Of a DNA stretch of 64,000 bases, positions 53,875 through 62,668 are shown piece after piece. Numbering within the stretch: position 1 is the first letter of the stretch; each line of letters opens with the position of its first letter. The position numbers and the translations under genes were made by a program. Source of the stretch: Gammaproteobacteria bacterium (GTDB lineage Bacteria > Pseudomonadota > Gammaproteobacteria > DSM-16500); NCBI GenBank assembly GCA_021325575.1, contig JAJPGW010000012.1, positions 158,242 through 222,241 on the forward strand, written 5' to 3'. A model generated the notes under the pieces. It was not told the origin of the DNA, did not search any database, and worked only from the letters and a program-made list of their open reading frames with translations.

Positions 53875-54342
53875 TTAGGATTTGTTTTTGTACCACCACA
53901 AAATGACACGGTCCAGGCTTAATTTTCCTGGCCCGTGTAGAAACATAATCATCAAGAGCAAACCCCAGCAAATATGGTCTTTTAAAACCATATAGCCGGC
54001 TGGGGTCCATAAAAAGGGATAAGATAAGCTCGCAACCAAGTTAAAAATAAATAAAATAAATGCGGGAAATCGTTCACCCAAACCCAGTAATAAAAAAATC
54101 GACATGCTAAGCTCGATAATTGCAGCAAGCGGCGCCGCAATTTTTGGCGAAAGCAGTGGGACATGATATTCAAATTGAAATAACATCACTGTGGTATTCC
54201 AGTTCATCAATTTCATCAAACCGGATTGAAAAAAAGATTTTGCGAGCCAGAAGCGGATAAATAAATCGCCGACGGGTTTTAAGAAATTGCAAATGGCGTC
54301 GAATTGGGTCCAGAAGTTGATGATGGATGATTTTAATGACAT
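53875..54342 (-). CDS. DoxX-family membrane protein
   Basis: The 155-residue protein has four hydrophobic helices and the DoxX-type pattern FIRFWLAKSFFQSGLMKLMNW, PLAAIIELSMSIFLLLGLGERFPAF and KDHICWGLLLMIMFLHGPGKLSLD. The function of this family is loosely tied to redox and membrane stress. The ATG at 54342 with AGGAG is the start. A longer frame to 54468 is read from a palindromic repeat and is false. Confidence 0.88.
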   Translation of the reverse strand: MSLKSSIINFWTQFDAICNFLKPVGDLFIRFWLAKSFFQSGLMKLMNWNTTVMLFQFEYHVPLLSPKIAAPLAAIIELSMSIFLLLGLGERFPAFILFIFNLVASLSYPFLWTPAGYMVLKDHICWGLLLMIMFLHGPGKLSLDRVILWWYKNKS

Positions 54343-54371
54343 TACTAATCTCCTGATATTTTCAGTGAATC

Positions 54372-54453
54372 CGTCATTGCGAGGAGCGTTTTTTGCGACG
54401 AAGCAATCTTTTGAGAGATTGCTTCGTCGCAAAAAACGCTCCTCGCAATGACG
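54372..54453. repeat. Family A palindromic repeat (matched arms)
   Basis: Both arms are of the GGAGCG-TTTTTTGCGACGAAG subtype, giving a nearly perfect 82-bp palindrome. It lies between the doxX-like gene and the acyl-activating enzyme gene. Confidence 0.92.
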
Positions 54454-54460
54454 GGTGTGT

Positions 54461-56467
54461 CTAAACACTTTGATACTGTTTTCTTAACATTCTTCTCATT
54501 ATTTTATTTGAAGCGGTCTTCGGTAATTCCGCCACAAACACGACATCTTCAATTTTAAATAATGGATTTAAATGGTGATTAATCCTTTCTTGCATGATTT
54601 TCATAATATGATTTTTATTTAATATTTTTTCGGTCGCGGCAAAAATCACAAGCTGACTTGGACCGTGAGCTTTGGAAACCGCAATTGCTGCAGTTTCGAT
54701 AATATTTTCAATTCCCGAAAGTGCGCGTTCAATTTCAGCGGAACTGATTTTAACCGCATGCAGGTTCATCGTATCATCCGCGCGTCCCAATATTGCGTAA
54801 TTCAAATTGGCAAATTGCTGAATTTGATCACCATGCCGACGTAGTAGTTTGCCTTCGCGCGATTTTGGCATTTTTTCAAAATAAATTTTGTGATGATCGG
54901 CATTTAATAATTCCGTAGAAAGACCCATAGATGGCGGAACTAATGCAATTTCACCATTATTGGTAGGATTACCTGCTTCATCAATAATAATAAAATTAAT
55001 GCCGAGAGCCGGCGTAGTAAAAACAGAAGGATAATTATTTTCAATTAATGTGCTAGTCACAAATGCACCGCCAATTTCAGTGCCACCGCAATATTCAATA
55101 ATGGGTTTATAACCTGCAAGATGCATTAGATATAACATATCTTCGGGATTTGAACATTCACCGGTGGAACTAAAAACTTTAATCGCGCTCCAATCCAGAT
55201 TTTCCATAGCGTGCGATTGACGCCAACTTGCGACTAAGGTCGGAACTACACCTAACATCGTCACGTTTGCATTCTGAATAAATTCACCAAATGCTCTTTC
55301 GCGCGGCATATCCGTATAGAGTGCAACAGCAGCTTTATTCATAAAAGCCGCAAAAATAAGCCAAGGCCCCATCATCCAACCTAAATTAGTGGGCCACGCA
55401 AGCACATCCCCTTCGTGAATATTTTGATGAAAAAAAGCATCGCTAGCTGCTTTAATTGCAGTGGAATGGGTCCAGGGTATCGCTTTTGGTTCACCCGTTG
55501 TACCGGATGAAAATAAAATATTGCAATGATCCATCGGATCACGTTCGACGGATGTAAATGTTTTATTATCAACTAAAAAATTCTCGAATGAGAGATCGCC
55601 CGATCGCAAATCAAGTTTGTTTTCTTCGGAAAGCACAATGGCAACGGGTGCATTAGCGGCAATAATTTTTTCGTAAAGCGGAATTTTTTTGTCACCACGA
55701 TAAATAAAATCTTGAGTAAATATCGCTTTAGTATTGGAAATTCGTAGACGAGTCGCAATTTCTTCCGGTGAAAAACTATCCGCAATCGAAACAACCACCC
55801 CACCCATTTTGATAATCGCAAGATATATTGCAACGGCAAAATAAGTCATCGGCATATCGATGGCGATCGCATCATTTTCAGAAAATCCTATTGTCACCAA
55901 ACTATTTGCAATTTGATTAGTCAGTTCTTCAAGTTTTTGAAAAGATATTTTTTGAATTTTTTTATTTTTATCCTGAAAAAGAATCGCATCAGCAGTAGGC
56001 GATGCATTAAAACAACTATCAATGATATTGAGTTTTGCATCAGGCAGCCAGCGAGGAAATTCAAGCCCATCGGTTAAATCACAAATTCGGGAAAAAGGCG
56101 TTTTAAACACAATTTTTAATTGCTTGATAACATAATCCCAAAATTTTTCAAAATGATTGACGCTCCAACCGTGAAATTCACGATAAGTCGTGATTTTTAA
56201 TCGCGCCATGGCTTCTGCAATATGGGTGTTTTTAATCGAGTCTTTATCTGGAATCCAAGCCGGCGCCGATTCAAGATCATCGGGCCAATAGGGAAAAAGC
56301 AATTTGAAAATGGCCAACTGGTCACTGAACGGTTTATTTTTTAAAAGAGTGGTTGAAACCTTTTTCCAGATTAATTCTCGCGGCAGAGTTTTTAAAAGGT
56401 CCGCGTCGGTTTGAGATAATCCAAGATCGATGAGCGGTTGTAAATTAATGGTTTTTTTACCTGGCAT
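54461..56467 (-). CDS. AMP-forming acyl-CoA ligase, AAE17/18-like
   Basis: This 668-residue adenylate-forming enzyme has an N-terminal ACAS_N-like region, the P-loop ILFSSGTTGEPKAIPWTH, the A5 segment EYCGGTEIGG, and the C-terminal catalytic lysine in TASNKIMRRMLR. The run around WPTNLGWMMGPWLIFAAFMN strongly recalls plant peroxisomal acyl-activating enzymes 17/18 and their bacterial relatives. The acid substrate is unknown; acetate, acetoacetate or a longer acid are possible. GAGGT precedes the ATG. It is divergent from queC. Confidence 0.8.
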   Translation of the reverse strand: MPGKKTINLQPLIDLGLSQTDADLLKTLPRELIWKKVSTTLLKNKPFSDQLAIFKLLFPYWPDDLESAPAWIPDKDSIKNTHIAEAMARLKITTYREFHGWSVNHFEKFWDYVIKQLKIVFKTPFSRICDLTDGLEFPRWLPDAKLNIIDSCFNASPTADAILFQDKNKKIQKISFQKLEELTNQIANSLVTIGFSENDAIAIDMPMTYFAVAIYLAIIKMGGVVVSIADSFSPEEIATRLRISNTKAIFTQDFIYRGDKKIPLYEKIIAANAPVAIVLSEENKLDLRSGDLSFENFLVDNKTFTSVERDPMDHCNILFSSGTTGEPKAIPWTHSTAIKAASDAFFHQNIHEGDVLAWPTNLGWMMGPWLIFAAFMNKAAVALYTDMPRERAFGEFIQNANVTMLGVVPTLVASWRQSHAMENLDWSAIKVFSSTGECSNPEDMLYLMHLAGYKPIIEYCGGTEIGGAFVTSTLIENNYPSVFTTPALGINFIIIDEAGNPTNNGEIALVPPSMGLSTELLNADHHKIYFEKMPKSREGKLLRRHGDQIQQFANLNYAILGRADDTMNLHAVKISSAEIERALSGIENIIETAAIAVSKAHGPSQLVIFAATEKILNKNHIMKIMQERINHHLNPLFKIEDVVFVAELPKTASNKIMRRMLRKQYQSV

Positions 56468-56597
56468 GCTGACACCTCGTCAAGGTGCCTAATACGTATA
56501 CAAACTGTTTAGTTTGGATTATCATATGCACCACTAAAAACATTCATCAGTTTTGAAATTTTACCATAAACAACCATGAAAAAAGCGAGAAAGATAA

Positions 56598-57278
56598 ATG
56601 AATAAAAAAGCCGTGATTTTGCTCTCCGGTGGATTGGATTCCACGACTTGTTTGGCGATTGCAAAGGAGAAAGGGTATGACTGTTATGCCTTGAGTTTTT
56701 CATTTGGCCAAAAACACAGTGGTGAAGTGGAATGCGCAAAAAAAATTGCGAAAAAATTTCAGGTGAAAGATCACAAAATTTTGAATCTTGCCTTGAATGA
56801 ATTGGGCGGTTCTTCTCTAGTTGATCCTGACATGCTTATTCCAGATTTTAGCGATGAAAATAAAATTCCATCGACTTATGTGCCAGCGCGTAATACGATT
56901 TTTTTATCGGTGGCATTAGGTTGGGCGGAAAGTTTAGAAGCCTATGATATTTTTTTTGGCGCGAATTATGTTGATTATCCCGGTTATCCTGATTGCCGAC
57001 CTGAATACATAGCCGCTTTTGAAAATTTAGCCAATTTAGCTACAAAAGCCGCTGTAGAAGGTTCCGCTCAATTCAAAATTCATGCGCCACTGTTACGCAT
57101 GAGGAAATCCGACATCATACGCGAAGGTGCACGCTTAGGGGTGGATTACAGCATGACGGTTTCTTGCTATCGCGCAGATGCACACGATGGACGCGCCTGT
57201 GGCAGTTGTGATCCCTGCACGTATCGTAAAAATGGATTTCAAGACGCGGCCCTTGCCGATCCTACAATTTATTATTGA
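56598..57278 (+). CDS. queC: 7-cyano-7-deazaguanine synthase
   Basis: The 226-residue ATP-dependent enzyme makes preQ0 for queuosine tRNA modification. It has the PP-loop LLSGGLDSTTCLA, YVPARNTIFLSVALGWAE, and the zinc-binding cysteines in VSCYRADAHDGRACGSCDPC. It stands alone, without queD or queE nearby. I see no clear preQ1 riboswitch in the upstream 130 bp. Confidence 0.95.
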   Translation: MNKKAVILLSGGLDSTTCLAIAKEKGYDCYALSFSFGQKHSGEVECAKKIAKKFQVKDHKILNLALNELGGSSLVDPDMLIPDFSDENKIPSTYVPARNTIFLSVALGWAESLEAYDIFFGANYVDYPGYPDCRPEYIAAFENLANLATKAAVEGSAQFKIHAPLLRMRKSDIIREGARLGVDYSMTVSCYRADAHDGRACGSCDPCTYRKNGFQDAALADPTIYY

Positions 57279-57402
57279 CGTCATTGCGAAGCGTGCTTTT
57301 TACGCTGAAGCAATCTTTCGGAGATTGCTTCGCCCTGAAAAGCAGGGCTCGCAATGACGAAAAAATTGCTTCGACCTTAAAAAGCACGGTCTCGCAATGA
57401 CG
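57279..57402. repeat. Family A palindromic repeat plus an extra half element
   Basis: A complete element (57279-57359, with left arm GAAGCGTGCTTTTTACGC and right arm GCAGGGCTCGCAATGACG) is followed directly by a second right arm (57364-57402). It lies between the convergent queC and fis genes. Confidence 0.88.
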
Positions 57403-57407
57403 ATTTG

Positions 57408-57677
57408 CTAATCTAGCATGCCATACTGCTTTAATTTTTTGCGTAATGTTCCGCGAGAAAGTCCGAGGATATGCGCCATCTTCACTTGATTATAATGAGT
57501 ATGATTAATCAATACTTCGAGCATAGGACGTTCTATTTCTTCTAATAAAATAGAATAAAAATCCACTGGTTTTTCGCCACCAATGTTCGTGAAATAGTTG
57601 CGTAAGGTATCGCGTACGGCTTGACGTAAGGTGATACTGTCTAAATCTAAATTATCTGGTAATGCTATTTTTTCCAT
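57408..57677 (-). CDS. fis: Nucleoid-associated protein Fis
   Basis: The 89-residue protein has the Fis layout: an N-terminal beta-hairpin region, a dimer helix (YSILLEEIERPMLEVLI), and the C-terminal helix-turn-helix NQVKMAHILGLSRGTLRKKLKQYG. It bends DNA and regulates growth-phase genes. In many relatives fis follows dusB; here it stands near the HU gene instead. Confidence 0.93.
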   Translation of the reverse strand: MEKIALPDNLDLDSITLRQAVRDTLRNYFTNIGGEKPVDFYSILLEEIERPMLEVLINHTHYNQVKMAHILGLSRGTLRKKLKQYGMLD

Positions 57678-57732
57678 ATAAACTCCGTTTAGTTACTTGC
57701 TCCGTTTCTTTTTTTTAAAGCAGATAAAAATC

Positions 57733-57772
57733 TTTCACGCTCCAATAAAAACGCTGATTGAAGCGTGTGAAA
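57733..57772. terminator. Stem-loop after the HU gene
   Basis: TTTCACGCT pairs with AGCGTG-TGAAA (one bulge). No long T-run follows on the minus strand, so its strength is uncertain. Confidence 0.45.
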
Positions 57773-57781
57773 TCAGTTCAT

Positions 57782-58069
57782 TTATTTGGATTCGGTGGTA
57801 TCAACCGTTTCTTTAAGATTTTTGCCTGCTTTGAAATAAGGTACTACTGTTGCATTAATCATCATTTCCTTGCCGGTTTGCGGATTTCGCACTTTGCGCG
57901 CAGATCGAGATTTAACGCCGAAACTACCGAAACCAACCAATGAAACTTGTCCGCCTTCCGTTAAGGTGGATGTGATGCTGTCGAGTGCTGCGGCTAAGGC
58001 TTTTTCAGCTTTTGCATTGGAGATGCCAGCACTTTCAGCCATCATGTTAATTAATTGGGCTTTATTCAT
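57782..58069 (-). CDS. hup: HU-type DNA-binding protein
   Basis: The 95-residue protein shows the HU/IHF pattern MNKAQLINMMAESAGISNAKAEKAL, VSLVGFGSFGVKSRSARKVRNPQTGKEM (DNA-binding arm with RNPQTG) and PYFKAGKNLKETV. Lys/Arg positions and length suit HU more than IHF. AAGGAG precedes the start. Confidence 0.94.
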   Translation of the reverse strand: MNKAQLINMMAESAGISNAKAEKALAAALDSITSTLTEGGQVSLVGFGSFGVKSRSARKVRNPQTGKEMMINATVVPYFKAGKNLKETVDTTESK

Positions 58070-58097
58070 AAAACAAAAACTCCTTAAATACGATTAA

Positions 58098-58673
58098 TCA
58101 AGATTGGGTTTCAACGGATTCATCAGCCATTGCCATTTCGGGCATTTCATTTTCCATAGGCGTGCGAATCGGGCTATCCATCATGGGTGTTGAAACCTTT
58201 GTGTCTTTTTTCATAATTGGTTTGCGTGGGTTAGGAACTTTTTTAGCAGATTTTTTGGAAGTGGCTTGAAAAGATTTTTCGAATTTTACCATTTCCTTCA
58301 TCATGGCCATGTAAAGATTTTGTTTATGGATACTCATGGTCATGCATTTTTTCATTTGATCCAATTGCTTGCTGAGATCATTCATCATTCTTGTAAGTTG
58401 TTCGCTATTCTTTTTAGCGGTGAGAGCGGATTTTTTGTTACTGGAATTCATTTTATCTTGAGCGGCTTTGCGCATTTCCATGGTTTTTTTCATTTGGAGC
58501 ATCAGCATTTTTTCTTGCTGTTTGAACGACAGGGTTTGTTTACGATATTCGGAGGCGATTCTCATGGGCATTGCACGAAATTCTTTTTCCATGGAAAGAG
58601 GCATACTGGAACTCATGGATTTACCTTGTTTTGTCGTGCTTTTCATCCCGCCCTTGGTTTTTTTACGTGGCAT
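58098..58673 (-). CDS. Methionine- and lysine-rich protein of unknown function
   Basis: The 191-residue protein has about 29 methionines and very many lysines, with a long central helix-rich region (MLMLQMKKTMEMRKAAQDKM, LTRMMNDLSKQLDQMKKCM) and a Pro/Met tail. I know no family for it. The ATG at 58673 has AAGGAAA upstream; a longer frame is weaker. It lies 28 bp before the HU gene, same strand, so it may be a nucleoid-binding protein like the histone-like proteins of Coxiella; this is inference. Confidence 0.6.
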   Translation of the reverse strand: MPRKKTKGGMKSTTKQGKSMSSSMPLSMEKEFRAMPMRIASEYRKQTLSFKQQEKMLMLQMKKTMEMRKAAQDKMNSSNKKSALTAKKNSEQLTRMMNDLSKQLDQMKKCMTMSIHKQNLYMAMMKEMVKFEKSFQATSKKSAKKVPNPRKPIMKKDTKVSTPMMDSPIRTPMENEMPEMAMADESVETQS

Positions 58674-58890
58674 ATCTTCACTTTCCTTATTAAGATGGTT
58701 TGAGATCTCAAAATTTAACACCATCGGCTATTGAAAGTCTAGCCACTTTTGACTTTGTGAAGTAACGAAAAATAGATTAAAATGCTTAAATTAATTATCC
58801 CGGAACCCATAGTATATTCTGCAATGAACAAACAATCTTCTTTTTACCGATTTTCGCCCAACTATTCTTTAAAACAGTCAGGAGTACTGC

Positions 58891-59394
58891 ATGAGTAACG
58901 CTAGTTTAAAAGAGCAATTGCAATCACTCGGGTTATCCCAATCAACGAGTGAAAAACCGCAATCGCAAAAAAAGAAACAAACGTCGGAGAAATCCAACAA
59001 AACCACAAAAAAGCCCGCCTGGCTTGAGCAGGCGCAATACGGCGTGGAATTGTTAAAGACGTTTTTCCCCGCCTGTTTTAAAGACATTAAAGAAGTAAAG
59101 CCTTTGAAAATTGGTATTAAACAAGACTTGGTAAAGCTCCTCAGTACGCGTGAGGATATTGTGGTTACCGACAAAGCTTGCATGGTAAATAGCTTGTCTT
59201 ATTATGTGAATTCGCCCGCTTACTTAAAACAAATGACGGTGGGCACCGTTCGAATTGATCTCGAAGGCAATCCGTCCGGGGTGGTAACCGCCGAAGAAGC
59301 AGAGTATTCTCTTCAATGTCGCAAAGCAAAACTAGAGAAAAAAAGCGGACAAAAGATGAAACCGGTACAGGAAAAACCGGAAGCCCCTAAATAA
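58891..59394 (+). CDS. proQ: ProQ/FinO-domain RNA chaperone
   Basis: The 167-residue protein has a basic, disordered N-terminus (about 1-45, KKKQ and KTTKK) and the FinO/ProQ fold: LLKTFFPACFKDIKEVKPLKIG, SLSYYVNSPAYLKQMTVGTVRIDLEG, and GVVTAEEAEYS. Such proteins bind small RNAs; Legionella RocC is a relative that restrains competence. CAGGAG precedes the ATG. It starts an operon with the permease gene 8 bp after it. Confidence 0.85.
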   Translation: MSNASLKEQLQSLGLSQSTSEKPQSQKKKQTSEKSNKTTKKPAWLEQAQYGVELLKTFFPACFKDIKEVKPLKIGIKQDLVKLLSTREDIVVTDKACMVNSLSYYVNSPAYLKQMTVGTVRIDLEGNPSGVVTAEEAEYSLQCRKAKLEKKSGQKMKPVQEKPEAPK

Positions 59395-59402
59395 GGAGAT
59401 GG

Positions 59403-60995
59403 ATGATGGAACTGAATCGCCGTTTTTCGCCACTGAATTTGCTGATGTTGAGCATCAACGGTATGGTTGGTTCCGCCTGGCTTTTCGCACCTTTGTATGC
59501 GGCGAAAATTGCAGGCGCTGCTGCTATCATTGCCTGGTTAATTGGCGGTGTCGCGACAGCCATCATTGCGCTTACCTTTGCTGAATTATCTGTTTTATTT
59601 CCGGTAGCGGGTGGGACAGCACAGATTCCACAACTCAGTCACGGCATGTTCGCCAGTTTTATGTTGAGTTGGGTTGCCTGGTTATCGGCGCTGACGATGG
59701 CGCCTATTGAAGTGCAAGCGGTATTGCAGTATGCCTCGACCTATTTTTCATCTCTCACTCACCTTGTTAATGACGTGCCTGTTTTAACCCTGACTGGATT
59801 TTTCTGGGCAACGCTTTTAATGCTGGGTTTGTGTTTTGTGAATATCGCAAGTTTCAAAGGGTTGATACGGTTTAATTTGATTCTGTTCATCTTTAAAGTT
59901 TTTGTCATTATTTTGACGGTTGCTATGTTGTTACGCGTGAGTTATCACCCGACCAATTTTATCGGTGTTGGAAATATTTTTTCAGTCAGCGGTTGGCAGG
60001 CCATTTTAGCTGCGGTTGCGACAGGCGGTGTGGCATTCGCATTTACTGGATTTAAACATGGTGTAGAACTCGCAGGCGAAGCGAAAAAAATGGCAATCGG
60101 TATTCCCCTTGCGATTGTGGGTTCTGTTATTTGCTGCATGTTGCTTTATATGGGATTACAAATTGCGTTTATCGGTGCGCTGGATCCGCATTTTCTGACC
60201 AATGGATGGCAGCATATTACTTTTAAAGGTGATGTCGGACCTTTTGCAGGGCTGGCGGCATTTTTGGGTTTAGTCTGGTTGCTAAAATTACTCTATGTTG
60301 ATGCGGTTATTTCACCGTTAGGTGCTGGATTAATTTATGTAACATCAACAGCCAGGATCATTTATGCCATGAGTCAAATTGGCTATGTTCCAAAATTTTT
60401 AAGCTATTTAAATAAACAAAAATTTCCAGTGGCAGCGATTTTTTTAAATTTTGCATTGGGTATGTTTTTATTCTTGCCCTTGCCGGGTTGGCAAGCCATG
60501 GTAAGTTTTCTGGTTTCTGGCATGGTAATTTCCTATGCGATTGGGCCTATCGCTTTATTGTGTTTACGTCTGGAAATTCCAAATGAAAAACGCGCGTTTA
60601 GATTACCCGCCGCCAACGTCTTATGCACGCTAGCATTTTATTTCTGTAATTTAATTAGCTATTGGACAGGCTGGGAAACCATTTACCGATTATCGATTGC
60701 AATGGTAATTGGTTTTGCTTTTTTCCTGTTGGCTTGTGTACGCGGTCGATTAAAAAATCAGGAATTAGGCCTGAGATCTGCGATCTGGATCGTGCCATAT
60801 TTAAGTGGCTTAGTTCTCATTTCTTATTTAGGCGCATTCGGCGGAAAAAATATTATCCCATTTGGCTGGGACTTTTTAGTCATTGGTGTATTTAGCATGG
60901 TCATTTTGCGACTGGCGATTGCTACGCGTTTAAAATTTTCTCCACAACTCGTTCCTATGCAAACAGAAACGGTAGCGGCATTGTTGGTGGAATAA
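59403..60995 (+). CDS. APC-superfamily amino acid permease
   Basis: The 530-residue protein has about 12 to 13 membrane helices. The first helix has INGMVGSAWLFAPLYAAKIAG, with the unwound glycine-rich segment, and FTGFKHGVELAGEAKKM marks helix 6. It belongs to the amino acid permease group, near the YjeH/antiporter-like branch; the substrate is unknown. AAGGAG lies before the ATG. It follows the proQ-like gene. Confidence 0.87.
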   Translation: MMELNRRFSPLNLLMLSINGMVGSAWLFAPLYAAKIAGAAAIIAWLIGGVATAIIALTFAELSVLFPVAGGTAQIPQLSHGMFASFMLSWVAWLSALTMAPIEVQAVLQYASTYFSSLTHLVNDVPVLTLTGFFWATLLMLGLCFVNIASFKGLIRFNLILFIFKVFVIILTVAMLLRVSYHPTNFIGVGNIFSVSGWQAILAAVATGGVAFAFTGFKHGVELAGEAKKMAIGIPLAIVGSVICCMLLYMGLQIAFIGALDPHFLTNGWQHITFKGDVGPFAGLAAFLGLVWLLKLLYVDAVISPLGAGLIYVTSTARIIYAMSQIGYVPKFLSYLNKQKFPVAAIFLNFALGMFLFLPLPGWQAMVSFLVSGMVISYAIGPIALLCLRLEIPNEKRAFRLPAANVLCTLAFYFCNLISYWTGWETIYRLSIAMVIGFAFFLLACVRGRLKNQELGLRSAIWIVPYLSGLVLISYLGAFGGKNIIPFGWDFLVIGVFSMVILRLAIATRLKFSPQLVPMQTETVAALLVE

Positions 60996-61050
60996 TTTTT
61001 TAAAAACGACAGTTATTTTAAAACTAAGGCTTCCCTGAAATTACGAAGAA

Positions 61051-61731
61051 TCATTGCGAAATAATCACCGCCACCGATTCGCCTGCCGTGAAATCCAAAT
61101 TCAACCAGCGGGCATCACTCGTAAACATGCGCACACAACCATGGCTGTCATTATATCCTGGGACTTCGGGTGATCCATGCAATGCATAACCGCCATGGAA
61201 AAACATGCAAAAAGGCATTGGCGCACCACCTCGGCCAACGGGAAAGCGCGATGAAACACAACCTGGTCCGCCTTTTTGATAAATTTCAAACTGTCCCGAT
61301 TTTGTGTAACATGGACGCCCTATGTCTGGACAATATCCTCGACCGCCAGAAACCGGTCCCCATTTTTCTAACGTGCCTTGTTCATCATAGGCGCCAAATG
61401 CGAGTTTTCGCAGATCAACGATAATGACTTTTTTGCCCGGTGGATTGATTTGATGATCCATGGGTGAAAATTCAGAAGGGTCTGCATTCAAATTATCTGG
61501 AACCGCGATTTTTAATCCTTTATATAAACGGGTATTCATACGATTGACGCGCATGACTAAGTCGCGTTGATTATCATCCGGATATAATTTTTTCCAATTG
61601 TCACCGGATTTTACGACATAACAATGGAATTCAGGCGCATTACAAATGCCGGCGCCAAAATTTTTGGCGAAAAGGGTGTTGCTAAAAATGAATATCATAA
61701 CAGCAATAGTGTATGAGATCATCCTAACCAT
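61051..61731 (-). CDS. L,D-transpeptidase (second copy), exported
   Basis: The 226-residue protein has a signal peptide, a short LysM-like segment (YVVKSGDNWKKLYPDD...LYKGLKIAVPDN), and a YkuD domain with ALHGSPEVPGYNDSHGCVRM, catalytic Cys199. Four more cysteines in the middle (YCPDIGRPCY, GCVSS, PFC) could form disulfides. It should cross-link peptidoglycan in the periplasm. GGAGGT precedes the start. Confidence 0.92.
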   Translation of the reverse strand: MVRMISYTIAVMIFIFSNTLFAKNFGAGICNAPEFHCYVVKSGDNWKKLYPDDNQRDLVMRVNRMNTRLYKGLKIAVPDNLNADPSEFSPMDHQINPPGKKVIIVDLRKLAFGAYDEQGTLEKWGPVSGGRGYCPDIGRPCYTKSGQFEIYQKGGPGCVSSRFPVGRGGAPMPFCMFFHGGYALHGSPEVPGYNDSHGCVRMFTSDARWLNLDFTAGESVAVIISQ

Positions 61732-61881
61732 ATCGACCTCCGACCGTTCTGTTTCTATCTTTTATTCTACAACATGTATAAAAATTACACACCCTTAAAC
61801 CGATTAGGGAAAACCCTTAAAAAATTAAAATTCCTAATGAGAACACCGTGTTATAGAATGGCTGCAAAACTGGAGGTAACA

Positions 61882-62667
61882 ATGACCAATCAAGATGTAT
61901 TAAAAACGGAATTAGTCGAATCTGGCATACTGCAGCTTACTTTAAACAGACCTACCGCTTTAAATGCACTCAGTAAAGAATTAATGGACGCTTTGCTTAA
62001 TGCATTTCAGAATGCAAAAGAAAACCCAGCCGTTAAATCACTGCTTATAACAGGTGATGGCAAAGCCTTTTGTGCGGGGGCTGATATCAATCAATTAGCC
62101 AAATTAGATGTGAAAGAAGGCTTGAATTTCGCGCGTTTCGGACAAAGGGTTTTTCGTACCTTGGAACAATTGGGGAAACCCTCACTTGCTGCCATTAATG
62201 GTTTTGCCTTAGGTGGTGGTTGTGAATTAGCGATGTCAGCTACGATGCGCATTGCTGCAACGACCGCTTCGTTTGGTCAACCGGAAGTAAAACTCGGCGT
62301 CATCCCTGGATTTGGCGGCACACAGCGATTAGCGCGTTTAGTCGGAAAAGGGCGTGCACTGGATTTATGTTTAACAGGCCGCGTAATCAAAGCAGATGAA
62401 GCATTGCAATGGGGACTTGTGACAGAAGTCGTAGCCCCCGAAGAATTATTAAACCGCGCAAAAGCAATTTTATCCGGAATAAATAAATTAGCGCCTTTTG
62501 CATTAAAGAGCGTGATGACCGTGATTGATCATGGATATGATTTATCACTGGATGATGCATTAGAATTTGAAGCTGCGCATTTTGGATTATGCTGTGCAAC
62601 CAAAGATAAACGTGAAGGCGTCAGCGCCTTTTTAGAAAAAAGGGTAGCCGCGTTTTCAGGAGAATAA
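61882..62667 (+). CDS. Enoyl-CoA hydratase (crotonase)
   Basis: This 261-residue hydratase has LTLNRPTALNALSKELMDAL, FCAGADINQLAKLD, FALGGGCELAMSATMRIA with the catalytic Glu, and PEVKLGVIPGFGGTQRL with the second Glu. All catalytic positions are present. The ATG at 61882 with GGAGG six bases away is chosen; the longer frame from 61774 lacks a site. It is next to the hydrolase gene, so it probably hydrates methacrylyl-CoA in valine breakdown. Confidence 0.92.
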   Translation: MTNQDVLKTELVESGILQLTLNRPTALNALSKELMDALLNAFQNAKENPAVKSLLITGDGKAFCAGADINQLAKLDVKEGLNFARFGQRVFRTLEQLGKPSLAAINGFALGGGCELAMSATMRIAATTASFGQPEVKLGVIPGFGGTQRLARLVGKGRALDLCLTGRVIKADEALQWGLVTEVVAPEELLNRAKAILSGINKLAPFALKSVMTVIDHGYDLSLDDALEFEAAHFGLCCATKDKREGVSAFLEKRVAAFSGE

Positions 62668-62668
62668 C

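Noticed and set aside
54343..54468. N-terminal extension of the DoxX frame containing RHCEERFLRRSNL
   Set aside because: This stretch is translation of the family A repeat at 54372; the real ATG at 54342 has an AGGAG site.
56468..56597. preQ1 riboswitch before queC
   Set aside because: The region is short and shows only the small GGCACC/GGTGTC repeat of the divergent gene leader; no preQ1 consensus could be made out.
58770..58890. PmrA box before the ProQ-like gene
   Set aside because: The TTAA cores near 58780 are 6 and 9 bp apart, so the spacing does not fit.
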